Source: an uncultured Helicobacter sp.
GTDB lineage: Bacteria > Campylobacterota > Campylobacteria > Campylobacterales > Helicobacteraceae
Reading direction: 5' to 3'
DNA length: 64,000 nucleotides
NCBI GenBank assembly: GCA_949298825.1
Contig: CASFYB010000003.1
Location: 1-64,000, forward strand
Part shown: positions 1-9,315 of the stretch, piece after piece
Position numbering within the stretch: the stretch's first letter is position 1
How the letters are laid out: each line of letters opens with the position of its first letter
Made by a program: the position numbers and the translations under genes
Notes under the pieces: generated by a model
The model's input: the letters and a program-made list of their open reading frames with translations, nothing else
Told to the model about the DNA's origin: nothing
Databases searched by the model: none

Positions 1-7
1 TTTTCAT
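1..7 (-). CDS. 5' end of an unseen leftward gene (start codon only)
   Basis: An ATG on the minus strand at 7-5 is preceded by AAGGA (20-16) at an 8-base spacing and by a plausible -10 box, so a gene probably starts here and runs out of the window to the left. Only the first two codons (Met-Lys) are visible, so the product is unknown. Its promoter carries an 11-G tract, described separately, which suggests expression that switches on and off, as is typical of surface structures in this group. Confidence 0.5.
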
Positions 8-15
8 TTTAAGTA

Positions 16-60
16 TCCTTTTTTTGATTTTAAAGGATTATTCTACCCCCCCCCCCACTT
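16..60 (-). promoter_or_regulatory. Promoter with 11-G homopolymer tract next to the -10 box
   Basis: Read on the minus strand, an uninterrupted run of 11 G (plus positions 46-56 are all C) directly touches TAGAAT (45-40), a good -10 hexamer. A ribosome binding site (20-16) and an ATG at 7 follow. The tract therefore fills the space where a -35/-10 spacer would be. Length change of such tracts by slipped-strand mispairing is a known way to vary promoter strength in Helicobacter, Campylobacter and Neisseria. That this one varies is inference. Confidence 0.5.
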
Positions 61-306
61 AAAAATAGATTAAACAAAGGGAAGTTTTCTTCAATAAAGA
101 TATGAGAAAAATCTTATAAATAGGGCACTTGTTAATAATCATTTTGTACCTAAATATTTTCTTCTAATATTATTTAATAGTATTGTTATAAGTAACTCTT
201 GATAGATGGGATACTCATAAAAGCTTTAAGAATATAGTCTAAAGAGCTATAGCATATTCTTTTTTTGAAGGCTTATGCTAAAGGTGTCATTTATAGAAAA
301 CTTAGC
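61..306. other. Non-coding gap, 246 bases
   Basis: This AT-rich stretch lies between the promoter of the leftward edge gene and the stop of the pirin gene. I see no open frame with a ribosome binding site, no tRNA and no convincing terminator. The only structure is a weak 6-base inverted repeat (AGCATA ... TATGCT) near 251-279. Confidence 0.5.
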
Positions 307-1149
307 TCAATATTTCATATTTTCTTTTAAAAAACTACCATTATGCAACTCATCAAAAGCCCGCTCCAACTCCACATCATCATTCATCACAATAGGGCCT
401 CCCCATGCTATAGGCTCTCTTAATGCCCTAGAAGCAATATAAAGAATATGGATAGATTCCTCACTTTGATTAGATAAATGCAATAAATCCCCTCCGCTAA
501 GTTTAATAGCACTTTTTTGTGCTACATACTCACCAGCGATCACCCCATCTCCCACCATCATAAAAGCCATCGCGCTATAATCACGCTTAGTAAGCAACTC
601 AAAGCTAGCCTTAGTCTCCAAGCAAATATCATAATAATCCAGTGGCAAATAAGCTCCCTTAAAGCCCTCATGCCCCTCATAGCTACCTGCCAATAATCTC
701 AAATATCCACCATCAAATTTGATCTCTTTAACATCTTTGATACTATGATAACTAGGGGTTGTCATTTTTGATTTTTTAGGTAGATTTAGCCATAGCTGCA
801 CGCCTAATAAATGCTCTACTTCTTGCAGTCTCTCTTCATGCAAAATACCAGATCCCGCACACATCCACTGCAACTCTCCATCACCAATAACATCACTATG
901 CCCAAGACTATCCCTATGCTCCATACTTCCCTTCATCACATAGCTAATAGTCTCAATGCCCCTATGTGGATGCATAGGAAAACCTGCAATATAATCTTGT
1001 GCATTTTTACTATCAAAAGAATCTAACATCAAAATAGGGTCAAAAAGCTCTGAAGTATGTCTGCCAAGCACACGCACTAGCTCTACACCACCGCCATCTC
1101 TGACATTTATACCCTGTATTTTTGAAACTACTTTTTGATAATTCTGCAT
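307..1149 (-). CDS. Pirin family protein
   Basis: The 280-residue protein is a two-domain cupin of the pirin family. The N-terminal half holds the metal-binding signature, with HPHRG near residue 60 followed by a second histidine/glutamate group (EHRD, then GSGILHEE near 100-107). The C-terminal half is the pirin_C cupin. Family members bind iron or other metals; some, such as E. coli YhhW, are quercetinases, and others are regulators, so the role here is not known. An AGGAG sits before the ATG. It lies 36 bases downstream of sdaA on the same strand and may share its transcript. Family assignment is sure; function is open. Confidence 0.85.
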   Translation of the reverse strand: MQNYQKVVSKIQGINVRDGGGVELVRVLGRHTSELFDPILMLDSFDSKNAQDYIAGFPMHPHRGIETISYVMKGSMEHRDSLGHSDVIGDGELQWMCAGSGILHEERLQEVEHLLGVQLWLNLPKKSKMTTPSYHSIKDVKEIKFDGGYLRLLAGSYEGHEGFKGAYLPLDYYDICLETKASFELLTKRDYSAMAFMMVGDGVIAGEYVAQKSAIKLSGGDLLHLSNQSEESIHILYIASRALREPIAWGGPIVMNDDVELERAFDELHNGSFLKENMKY

Positions 1150-1185
1150 TTTAGCTCCTCAAAACCAAAACTACTCACCACAAAA

Positions 1186-2550
1186 TTAACAACAACTTTT
1201 TAATGTAAGGGCTAGACCTCCTAGCGCAGTTTCTTTATACCTAGTATCCATATCTTTGCCAGTTTGATACATAGTAGCGATCACTTCATCTAGTCCTACA
1301 CGTGGCGTACTCATCTCATCTCTATCCATAGCCATACGAGCAGCAGATATTGCCTTTAAAGCACCAAAGGCATTACGCTCAATGCATGGAATCTGCACTA
1401 ATCCATCCACCGGATCACAAGTAAGACCTAAATGATGCTCCATGGCAATCTCTGCGGCACTAAGCACTCTTGCATTATTTGCCCCCAAAATTTGTGCTGC
1501 AGCTGCAGCTGCCATAGAGCTTGCCGAGCCGATCTCTGCTTGGCATCCTGCTTCAGCGCCAGAAATACTTGCATTTTTTTTATACAGCGAGCCAATTGCC
1601 ATAGCGGTTAATAAAAAGTCAATCACGCCTTTTTCATCAAACTTCTCACTAAGATAGCTTTTAAGATATAACATCACAGCAGGCACTACAGCACAGGCTC
1701 CATTAGTAGGAGCTGTCACCACTCTACCCCCTGCTGCATTCTCTTCAGCTATTGCAATAGCATATAAAGAGATCAAATCTACCATGGCTAGGGGATCTGA
1801 ATTTTTTGCCTGAAGACTTGCTAGATAAGGTGCCCTACGTTTTAGCTTCAAAGATCCCGGCAAGATCGCATCTTTGGCATTAGCACCATTATGATAAGAA
1901 TCTTGCATTACATTCCAAATATCCAAACAATAACGCTTGATCTCCTCTGTGCTATGAAACTGCTCTTCATAAGCCAAAGAAAGCTCAGCAATACTTTTAT
2001 TATGCTTGCTACATAACCCTAAAAGCTCTTTGGCACTGTTAAATTCTAAATCTAGCTTTTTAGTGCTATCTTTTTTTATGGGATTTTTTAGCTCTTCTTC
2101 TGTGGCGACAAACCCACCGCCAATTGAATAATACACTTGAGAAGTAAGTAGATTCTTAGAAGCATCAAATACACTAAGCCTCATACCATTTTCATGCAAT
2201 GGTAAAAAATCTCTATAAAAAACCACATCTCTTTGATAATCAAAATCAATCATTTTCTTTTGATTAAAATGGATCTTTTTATCCTGATGAGCAAGGTTTA
2301 ATATAGATTCCTTAAGACTAACACTCAAATCCTTAGCCTTAATACCATTAAGCCCGATGATACAGGCCACATCTGTCAAATGCCCCCTACCTGTCAAAGA
2401 AAGGCTACCATAAAGCTCAATCTTAACTTGAGCGATATGATCTATCCTTTCATCTACTAAATCACAAAATAGATTAGAAGCCAACATAGGGCCCACGGTA
2501 TGAGAGCTTGATGGCCCCACACCAATTTTAAAAATACTTAGATTACTCAT
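1186..2550 (-). CDS. sdaA: L-serine ammonia-lyase (L-serine dehydratase)
   Basis: This enzyme deaminates L-serine to pyruvate and ammonia using a [4Fe-4S] cluster. At 454 residues it has the same length as E. coli SdaA. The N-terminal beta domain starts [16 protein letters not shown]. The alpha domain carries the conserved cysteines in [24 protein letters not shown] and [14 protein letters not shown], which are the cluster-binding candidates. GAGGAA precedes the ATG. The serine transporter gene sdaC lies 46 bases upstream on the same strand, so import and breakdown are coupled. In C. jejuni and H. pylori serine is a major carbon source through this pair. A serine biosynthesis operon lies at 53-56 kb. 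Confidence 0.95.
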   Translation of the reverse strand: MSNLSIFKIGVGPSSSHTVGPMLASNLFCDLVDERIDHIAQVKIELYGSLSLTGRGHLTDVACIIGLNGIKAKDLSVSLKESILNLAHQDKKIHFNQKKMIDFDYQRDVVFYRDFLPLHENGMRLSVFDASKNLLTSQVYYSIGGGFVATEEELKNPIKKDSTKKLDLEFNSAKELLGLCSKHNKSIAELSLAYEEQFHSTEEIKRYCLDIWNVMQDSYHNGANAKDAILPGSLKLKRRAPYLASLQAKNSDPLAMVDLISLYAIAIAEENAAGGRVVTAPTNGACAVVPAVMLYLKSYLSEKFDEKGVIDFLLTAMAIGSLYKKNASISGAEAGCQAEIGSASSMAAAAAAQILGANNARVLSAAEIAMEHHLGLTCDPVDGLVQIPCIERNAFGALKAISAARMAMDRDEMSTPRVGLDEVIATMYQTGKDMDTRYKETALGGLALTLKSCC

Positions 2551-2596
2551 CGCTTCCTCACTTATTAATTTTGTGATTCTAGCATCTTTAGATTTA

Positions 2597-3838
2597 TTAT
2601 CCTATAAGGCCATTAATAGCAGCAGAGATGGTAATAAGCCCTAAAATCAAGATAAAGATATTTTGTGCTGGAGCCTTATACTTATGCAATGCCTCAAATC
2701 TATAGATCGCATAAAGTGGCATGATAAACAAAATAATAGCCAAGATAGGTCCACCAATACTCTCAATAATCCCCAACACACTTGGGTTTTTATAAGCTAC
2801 AAGCCAAGCGATGATAAAGGTAATAATGGCTGTAATTTTATTGGCTAGAGGCAGGGAAAGTTTATTAGAGCTTAGGTCAAATAAGATTTTATTGAGTCCT
2901 TCGCGAGCGCCCAAATAATGCCCAAAAAAGCTTTTACCCATCGCGATAAATGCCACTACTGGGGCTACATAATAAATAAATGGTGTATGAAACCTCTCTG
3001 CTAAATATGTGAGGATGGATACATTTTGATTCTTAGCTTCAAGCAGATCAGATGGGCTTAGGCAAAGCGCACAAGAAAATACAAAAAACATAACTACAAC
3101 AATCATTAAAATATTGCTTCGTGCAATAATCTTTGAAGCCTTAGCCTCTGCATCCTTGCCATAAGTCTCCTTACAATGCACAGCAAGAGAAGAGATAATA
3201 GGAGAGTGATTAAAAGCAAAAACCATAACTGGCATCACAAGCCACAAAGTCATCCAAAGATTAGAATCAGAGAGTGAAAACTCTACATTTGAAAATAACG
3301 CGCCATTCCACTGAGGGATAAGCCACAAGGCAATCAATAAAAGAACAGCAATAAATGGGAAAACCAATGCACTCATCACACGCACGACAATCTTCTCGCC
3401 AAAGCTAACAATCACCATCAAAATGCCCACAAGCACAAAAGAAAGGACAAGGCGATTTGGCTCACCTAAGTGCAGCTGCTCAATCATAAACTTCTCAACT
3501 GTATTAGTAACACCTACGCTATAAACAAGCAAGATTGGAAAGATCGCAAAAAAGTAAAGCACGGTTAATATCATACCACCAAACTTGCCAAAGTAGTTCT
3601 CTCCAGCTACAGTAATATCATCACTCTGCTTAGATCCAGAAAGCACAAAGCGGCATAAAGCCCTGTGAGCTAAGAATGTCATAGGGAATGCTAAAACAAG
3701 CATGACTAAAAGTGGAATAAGCCCTCCCATACCTGCATTAATAGGCAAAAAAAGCACGCCCGCACCGATTGCTGTACCAAAAAGGCTTAGTACCCAAAGT
3801 GTATCACCTTGATTCCATTGAGTAGACTTCTCTTTCAT
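2597..3838 (-). CDS. sdaC: Serine (HAAAP family) transporter
   Basis: This is a 413-residue membrane protein with about 11 hydrophobic segments, of the hydroxy/aromatic amino acid permease family. The start (WNQGDTLWVLSLFGTAIGAG) and the later FNHSPIISSL segment match SdaC. It is expected to import L-serine with protons across the inner membrane. It is the first gene of sdaC-sdaA, ahead of the dehydratase. AAGGAG sits 5-6 bases before the ATG. A 10-base perfect inverted repeat lies about 78 bases upstream of its start and could be an operator for this operon or the terminator of thiF. Confidence 0.92.
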   Translation of the reverse strand: MKEKSTQWNQGDTLWVLSLFGTAIGAGVLFLPINAGMGGLIPLLVMLVLAFPMTFLAHRALCRFVLSGSKQSDDITVAGENYFGKFGGMILTVLYFFAIFPILLVYSVGVTNTVEKFMIEQLHLGEPNRLVLSFVLVGILMVIVSFGEKIVVRVMSALVFPFIAVLLLIALWLIPQWNGALFSNVEFSLSDSNLWMTLWLVMPVMVFAFNHSPIISSLAVHCKETYGKDAEAKASKIIARSNILMIVVVMFFVFSCALCLSPSDLLEAKNQNVSILTYLAERFHTPFIYYVAPVVAFIAMGKSFFGHYLGAREGLNKILFDLSSNKLSLPLANKITAIITFIIAWLVAYKNPSVLGIIESIGGPILAIILFIMPLYAIYRFEALHKYKAPAQNIFILILGLITISAAINGLIG

Positions 3839-3915
3839 CTCAACTCCTTATGTGTAAAATCGGTATACATTATTGCAAAAAATCTCGCTTTTTATCTTTT
3901 TAGATTTTCTGTTTT

Positions 3916-3946
3916 ACTAAAAGTAGGGCTATAGGTTACTTTTAGT
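3916..3946. repeat. Inverted repeat (10-bp arms) between thiF and sdaC
   Basis: ACTAAAAGTA at 3916-3925 and TACTTTTAGT at 3937-3946 are perfect reverse complements around an 11-base loop. The element lies 66-96 bases beyond the thiF stop and about 78 bases upstream of sdaC. No T-run follows on the minus strand, so it is a poor intrinsic terminator; an operator for sdaCA is equally possible. A weaker 6-bp hairpin (TTTTCC-AAA-GGAAAA, 3968-3982) lies nearer to thiF. The remaining bases of the 3839-4011 gap show nothing else. Confidence 0.5.
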
Positions 3947-4011
3947 TACAATCTAATACCACAATAGTTTTCCAAAGGAAAAGGAGTAATTTTAATTCAG
4001 TAGAATCTTCT

Positions 4012-4809
4012 CTATTCTTGGGCTAAAAGCTCTAATACGAGATTTGCCTGGTGGGCAGCACAGATGTTGACACGCGGAGCCATCAAGCCTCTGCCAACTT
4101 GGGCCTGCTTTTCTAAATCTCCACAGACATAAAGATTCTTAGCGATTTTATGCGTTATAATCGCATTGCTATCCCCATACCCCGCTAAGCCTGATGCACA
4201 GATTAAAGGCGATGAATAAAACTTATGAAAATTCTGCATCATAAGACTTTTAGATTCCACATTATCAAAGGCTTCACACACAATATCACAGCCATCAAAT
4301 AAAGTCGGGAGGTTATCTTTTGTGATTTTTAGATTCTGTGTAGTGACCTTTAAAAAAGGGTTGATTTCTTTGATCTGCTCACTCATAGCCTCAGTTTTTA
4401 GTCTGCCTAGATCACACACCCTATAGCTTTGGCGGTTTAGATTACTAGCATCAATCACATCAAAGTCAATCAACAAAAGCTCGCCAATCCCACTTCTAGC
4501 TAACATCACAGCAATATAGCTACCAAGTCCACCAAGTCCACAAATAGCGACCTTTGAGGCTTTTAATTTATCATGCAGCTTTGGAGTATGACGCGCCCTC
4601 ATCATAGAATCTAGCACTTCAGAAGAAGGCAATGAAGCCTTAGGGATGCAAAAAAGCTCATCTCCCTCTTTAAGCTCTAGGGGCTCTTTTGTGGCAAATC
4701 CATTGACCACCCAAACATCACTATCATTTTGACTTAAAGCCATAAAAACCTCTTTTGAGGTTTTGCTATCTGTCTGCAAAGGCTTAGTATTAAAAAATAT
4801 TTTCATCAT
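4012..4809 (-). CDS. thiF: ThiF-type sulfur carrier adenylyltransferase with ThiS-like N-terminus
   Basis: The 265-residue protein joins two parts. Residues 1-65 resemble the ubiquitin-like sulfur carrier ThiS but lack a terminal Gly-Gly. From about residue 80 on it is a ThiF/MoeB/HesA E1-like adenylyltransferase with the nucleotide motif GLGGLGSYIA, the LLIDFDVID loop, the conserved NLNRQ, and CEAFDN. ThiF activates ThiS for thiazole synthesis. The layout fits the ThiF 'family 2' type of Campylobacterota. The typical CxxC zinc motifs of MoeB are absent. The start overlaps the rluB stop (ATGATGA), so translation is coupled to dnaE-rluB. ThiF is more likely than MoeB, but substrate is inferred. 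Confidence 0.8.
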   Translation of the reverse strand: MMKIFFNTKPLQTDSKTSKEVFMALSQNDSDVWVVNGFATKEPLELKEGDELFCIPKASLPSSEVLDSMMRARHTPKLHDKLKASKVAICGLGGLGSYIAVMLARSGIGELLLIDFDVIDASNLNRQSYRVCDLGRLKTEAMSEQIKEINPFLKVTTQNLKITKDNLPTLFDGCDIVCEAFDNVESKSLMMQNFHKFYSSPLICASGLAGYGDSNAIITHKIAKNLYVCGDLEKQAQVGRGLMAPRVNICAAHQANLVLELLAQE

Positions 4810-5570
4810 TTTCCTTTAAAATTATGCATAAATTGATGCAGCTTGTTGTACTCATCTCTATTTAAATAGCGCCACTTACCTACAGGCAAAGCTGAAAGCT
4901 GTATAAAACCATAACCCACTCTTCTAAGATCCAAAACCTCTGCTTTAAAATGTGCAAAAAACCTCCTTAGCTCTCGATTTTTACCCTCTGTGATAGCCAC
5001 TTTAAGACGAGAAAAGTTACTTTGGTTTTTAGAGATATTAAAATACTCAAAAGCCCCAAACTTCATCCCCACGACCTTACTTTTAGCATGCCCTCCAGCC
5101 CTAGCATCTTCTAAATCTAGCCCATTCTCCATCGCCTCAATCATCTCTTTAGTAACCCTTCCAGAGATTTTAATGATATATTCACGCACTAAATTTGATG
5201 TCATCAAGGCCTCAACGATCTTTTTATCATCGCTTAAAATCAAAAGCCCCTCACTTGCATAATCAAGTCTCCCCACAGGGCTAAAATGTGCAAACTTCTT
5301 ATCTAGGGAATCAAAAATAACCTTGCGACCCCTATCATCACACCTAGAGACAATCTCACCTTTTGGTTTATGATAAATAATAACAGTAGAAGGCTTAGAG
5401 GTTTTGATTTTTAGCATCTTGCTATCGATAAATACACGTTCACCCTTTTGTACACTATCTCCTAGCTTAGCAGGCCTACGCTCAATACTTACACGCCCTG
5501 AAGCAATAAGCCCATCAGCCTCTCTTCTAGAATAGCTACTATGATGTGCGATAAATTGATTAAGCCTCAT
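4806..5570 (-). CDS. rluB: Pseudouridine synthase, RsuA/RluB family
   Basis: This enzyme makes pseudouridine in rRNA, most likely 23S rRNA. The start used here (MRLNQFIAHH, 5570) opens exactly at the S4 RNA-binding domain and overlaps the dnaE stop in ATGA; an in-frame ATG 15 bases upstream would add only MVGCC. The length is then 254 residues. The catalytic domain carries the family signature GRLDYASEGLLILSDD with the active-site Asp, and the C-terminal part has EGKNRELRRFF. RluB is preferred over RsuA or RluE by overall pattern, but the target uridine cannot be read from sequence. Confidence 0.88.
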   Translation of the reverse strand: MRLNQFIAHHSSYSRREADGLIASGRVSIERRPAKLGDSVQKGERVFIDSKMLKIKTSKPSTVIIYHKPKGEIVSRCDDRGRKVIFDSLDKKFAHFSPVGRLDYASEGLLILSDDKKIVEALMTSNLVREYIIKISGRVTKEMIEAMENGLDLEDARAGGHAKSKVVGMKFGAFEYFNISKNQSNFSRLKVAITEGKNRELRRFFAHFKAEVLDLRRVGYGFIQLSALPVGKWRYLNRDEYNKLHQFMHNFKGK

Positions 5571-8500
5571 ACAACATCCAACCATTCATATTCTTTTAGC
5601 TCATCTTTGATACTACTTGAGACTTTAAGCTGGCTGATAAAAGCAAAGCTTTGATCTTGATTGTGCAAGATGATCCTTAATTCTCGCTCGCCACTATGAT
5701 TCTTTGCAGCATTGGCTAAGGCTGCAAAAATCTGCTCGCCCCTATCTTTTAAATCCACACTAATCTTAAGTGCTATAGGTTCAGAAATATCTGGCTTTGG
5801 CTCGCTAAACTCAACTTTGATTTTCTGCTCTTGGGCAGATTTTAGATCCATCACCTCAACCACGCGAATCTGATAGCCCTCATCACCACGTTCAATCTTA
5901 CATTTAATGGCTATAGGCTCTTCAAGATTGCATGCATCAAGATCATTGAGATACTTTTCAAAAAACATAATTTCTAGCTTGCCAGATAAGTCTAAAATAT
6001 CCACATATCCATAAGGTTTGCCAGATTTACTCATTTTGCGCTTAATATCTAAGACCTTACCTACAATGATGCAATAAGAACCATCCTTAACCTCATCAAG
6101 CATCACAGATCGCACCACACCAGAAGTGGCATTGATCTCATCAGCATATCGCTCTAATGGATGTCCAGAGACATAAATCCCTAAAAAATCAAACTCAAAA
6201 TCTAATAACAACTCAAGATCATATTCTGGGGTATCAGATAGGCTAAGGCTAGCTCTCTCCTCACCTTCCTCCTCACCAAAAAGTCCAGAGCTCATCTGCT
6301 CTTTTACCTTATCTTTAGCCCTAGCTGCCTCACAAATATAATCAAGATTTGCAACTATACAAGCACGCGAATACCCAAGCCCATCTAGCGCACCAGACTT
6401 TGCTAAAGGCTCAAACACCCTTTTATTTATCTTTGAAGAATCAATACGGGAAATAAAATCAATCAAATCTTCAAATTTATTATTATTCCTAGCTGCTATG
6501 ATATTTTTAATAGGCTCATCACCCACACCCTTGATCGCGGATAATCCAAAAACAATCTTTTTGACCTTTTTGCTCTCACCTTCTTTGATGCTCTCCTCAA
6601 AATCCTCCACACCAAAGTCCATATCCGAAATATTTACATGTGGTGGCACCACTTCAATACCCATTTTCTCTACTTCAGCAATATACTTAGCCACTGATTC
6701 TATTTTACTAGATTCTGAAGTAAGCAAGGCTGCCATAAACTCTTCTTTATAATAAGTCTTCAAATAGGCTGTCTGAAAAGTAATCATCGCATAAGCAGCA
6801 GAGTGAGATTTATTAAACCCATAGCCAGCAAATTTGACAATTAACTCAAAAAGCTCTTCAGCCCTACTTCGATCAAAGCCTTTTTGCTGGGCTCCATTAG
6901 CAAACTCACCTTTTAGACGCTCCATCTCTTCTTTGATCTTTTTACCCATAGCACGACGTACCAAATCTGCCCCACCCAAAGAAAAGCCGCCTATAGTCTG
7001 AACAATCTGCATAACCTGCTCTTGATATACGATCGTCCCATAAGTAGGACGCAAGATTGGCTCTAGCTCATCAAACATATAAGTAATAGGCTCTAATCCA
7101 TGCTTACGATTAATAAAATCATCCACCATGCCAGATTCCATAGGGCCTGGTCGCCCTAGCGCAATAATCGCGATAATATCCTCAAAGCAATTTGGCTTGA
7201 TCCTTTTATTAAGCCCTTGAAACATGGAAGATTCTATTTGGAATATCCCTAGAGTATCGCCACTTTGGATTGTTTCATAGACTTTCTTATCATCCACATC
7301 TATACTTAAAAAGTCGATCTCTTTGTTATAGCGCTTTTTAATAAGCTTTAGTGCATCATCAATAACTGTTAAAGTCTTAAGCCCCAAAAAGTCAAATTTA
7401 ATCAAATCCACAGGCTCAAGATATTTCATAGAATACTGCGTCACCAAAGAATCATCATCCTTGCCCACTGTACACAAAGGTGTTTTATGCCATAGCTCCT
7501 TTTCAGAATCAAGCACAATAGCAGCAGCATGTTTTCCTGTATTTCTATTTAATCCTTCTAATTGCAGGGCATACTCCCAAACCTCTTTGGCCTTATATTG
7601 GGCATTAGTCTGGATAAATTGCTCTATTTTTGGCTCTAGTTTATATGCCTCTTCAAGTGTGATTCCAAGCTGATTTGGAATAAGCTTTGCCATCTCATCA
7701 GCCTGCTTTAATGGCATCTCCATCACACGCGCTACATCTCTGATCACACCCTTTGCGAGCAGCTTACCAAATGTGATAACTTGAGCGACATTGTACTTGC
7801 CATATTTCTCAATCATATATTCAATAACCTCGCTTCTGCGTCTTTGACAAAAGTCTGTATCAATATCTGGCATACTAATGCGCTCTGGATTTAAAAAACG
7901 TTCAAAAAGAAGATCATATTTCATCGGATCAATATTTGTGATTTTAAGACAAAAGGCTACTAGGCTACCAGCAGCAGAACCCCTACCAGGCCCCACAGGG
8001 ATGCCATTTTTCTTAGCATAATTGATAAAATCCCAAACAATTAACATATATCCGGGGAATTTCATTTGAGTAATGATATTAATCTCTTCTTCTAATCTAT
8101 TCCGATAAAGCTCATGCCTTTCTTCTGGAACAATCTTTAATCTTTCTTCTAATCCCTGACGCGACTTATAAGCAAAATAATCTGCATCATTATCAATATC
8201 TAGCCCTTCATCCTTAGCATATTGTTGTGTAAAAACAAATTTTGGCGGTGTGGGGGGATTATTTTTCTCATCCTTTAAATCAATTTCAAGATTACATTTT
8301 TGTGCGATTTCTTGCGTATTTTGCAATGCTTCTGGAATATCAGCAAAAAGACGTGCCATCTCTTCTTTGGATTTGACATAAAGTTCAGAGATCGTATGCT
8401 TCATGCGATTGGGATCAGAGATAACCTTACCCATACCGATACATTGCACGATATCCTGCATTTTAGAATCCATCCTATTAGCATAGTGGGCATCATTAGT

Positions 8501-9124
8501 GGCAATAAGCTTGATGCCCGTTTCACGCGATATACGGATGATCATATCATCTATATTTTCTTGTTTATCAATCCCATGGCGCATGATCTCTAAATAAAAA
8601 TCATCGCCAAAAATATCCTTATACTCTAATGCCACTTCTTTGGCCACTTCATAGCCCTTAGCCCCTCTTTGTATATTACGCTCTGAAGTATTTAGATGAA
8701 AGTTTACCTCTCCACCAAGACAAGCAGAGCTTGCCACAAGCCCACCACTATATTCTCGCAAAAGCTTTTTATTGATTCTTGGATAGAAATAAAACCCTTT
8801 AATAAAAGCCATCGAGCTTAAATACATCAAATTTCTATACCCTTCTTCATTTTTAGCAAATAAACAAAGATGGAATCTATACTTTGAAGCCTTGGATGAA
8901 ATATCCTCATCATTATGGATATAGGCTTCCATTCCTATAATGGGCTTAATGCCCTCAGCCTTCATGGTTTTATAAAAATCAATCGCACCATACATATTGC
9001 CATGATCAGTCATGCTCACACTTTCCATACCAAGCTCTTTGATACGCTTAGCGAGCTTTTTGACCTTATTAGCACCATCTAGCATGGAATATTCTGTGTG
9101 CAAATGCAAGTGAGTATAGCTCAT
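5567..9124 (-). CDS. dnaE: DNA polymerase III alpha subunit
   Basis: This is the replicative polymerase, 1185 residues, the usual DnaE1 size. It begins with the PHP domain (HLHLHTEYSMLDGA, then TDHGNMYG). The C-family palm holds the catalytic acidic residues in MPDIDTDF and LIKFDFLGL. Tandem HhH, OB-fold (around YVDILDLSGKLEIMFF) and C-terminal regions follow. It is first in a tight leftward operon dnaE-rluB-thiF, with the stop overlapping rluB. The proofreading subunit may be the DnaQ-like protein at 61 kb. I see no frameshift or missing motif. Confidence 0.97.
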   Translation of the reverse strand: MSYTHLHLHTEYSMLDGANKVKKLAKRIKELGMESVSMTDHGNMYGAIDFYKTMKAEGIKPIIGMEAYIHNDEDISSKASKYRFHLCLFAKNEEGYRNLMYLSSMAFIKGFYFYPRINKKLLREYSGGLVASSACLGGEVNFHLNTSERNIQRGAKGYEVAKEVALEYKDIFGDDFYLEIMRHGIDKQENIDDMIIRISRETGIKLIATNDAHYANRMDSKMQDIVQCIGMGKVISDPNRMKHTISELYVKSKEEMARLFADIPEALQNTQEIAQKCNLEIDLKDEKNNPPTPPKFVFTQQYAKDEGLDIDNDADYFAYKSRQGLEERLKIVPEERHELYRNRLEEEINIITQMKFPGYMLIVWDFINYAKKNGIPVGPGRGSAAGSLVAFCLKITNIDPMKYDLLFERFLNPERISMPDIDTDFCQRRRSEVIEYMIEKYGKYNVAQVITFGKLLAKGVIRDVARVMEMPLKQADEMAKLIPNQLGITLEEAYKLEPKIEQFIQTNAQYKAKEVWEYALQLEGLNRNTGKHAAAIVLDSEKELWHKTPLCTVGKDDDSLVTQYSMKYLEPVDLIKFDFLGLKTLTVIDDALKLIKKRYNKEIDFLSIDVDDKKVYETIQSGDTLGIFQIESSMFQGLNKRIKPNCFEDIIAIIALGRPGPMESGMVDDFINRKHGLEPITYMFDELEPILRPTYGTIVYQEQVMQIVQTIGGFSLGGADLVRRAMGKKIKEEMERLKGEFANGAQQKGFDRSRAEELFELIVKFAGYGFNKSHSAAYAMITFQTAYLKTYYKEEFMAALLTSESSKIESVAKYIAEVEKMGIEVVPPHVNISDMDFGVEDFEESIKEGESKKVKKIVFGLSAIKGVGDEPIKNIIAARNNNKFEDLIDFISRIDSSKINKRVFEPLAKSGALDGLGYSRACIVANLDYICEAARAKDKVKEQMSSGLFGEEEGEERASLSLSDTPEYDLELLLDFEFDFLGIYVSGHPLERYADEINATSGVVRSVMLDEVKDGSYCIIVGKVLDIKRKMSKSGKPYGYVDILDLSGKLEIMFFEKYLNDLDACNLEEPIAIKCKIERGDEGYQIRVVEVMDLKSAQEQKIKVEFSEPKPDISEPIALKISVDLKDRGEQIFAALANAAKNHSGERELRIILHNQDQSFAFISQLKVSSSIKDELKEYEWLDVV

Positions 9125-9232
9125 ATTTTATCCCTATTTTTGATATGCAAAATCATAACATTTTGTAGTTTAAGAAAGGCTAAGAGCATCGGCTTATTAC
9201 TTAACTTTCTTTAGCCATCAATCATGCAAACT

Positions 9233-9257
9233 TTAATGATTATTAAATAATAATTTT
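9233..9257 (+). promoter_or_regulatory. Possible Fur/PerR-like AT-rich box upstream of ccp
   Basis: The stretch contains ATGATTATTAAATAATAATT, with short inverted arms TTATT/AATAA. It sits just upstream of the ccp -10 box, in the -35 region. Its composition resembles Fur or PerR operators of Campylobacterota, and peroxidase genes are often under such control. The match is loose in such AT-rich DNA, so this is only a candidate. Confidence 0.3.
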
Positions 9258-9274
9258 TTCCTTTCTCTAATTTT

Positions 9275-9283
9275 TGCTATAAT
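9275..9283 (+). promoter_or_regulatory. Extended -10 promoter for ccp
   Basis: TGCTATAAT is a perfect extended -10 element, 33 bases before the chosen ccp start codon. There is no obvious -35, as is normal for the housekeeping sigma factor in this group. Confidence 0.75.
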
Positions 9284-9315
9284 TACAAATTTAAAATTCA
9301 AAAAAAGGAATGACA

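Noticed and set aside
1442-1657. Open frame on the plus strand inside sdaA
   Set aside because: It is opposite a conserved gene with all its motifs, and its alanine-rich product is a shadow of codon bias.
9310-9312. ATG 9310 as start of ccp
   Set aside because: The Shine-Dalgarno AAGGA directly touches it; ATG 9316 has correct spacing and begins a normal signal peptide.
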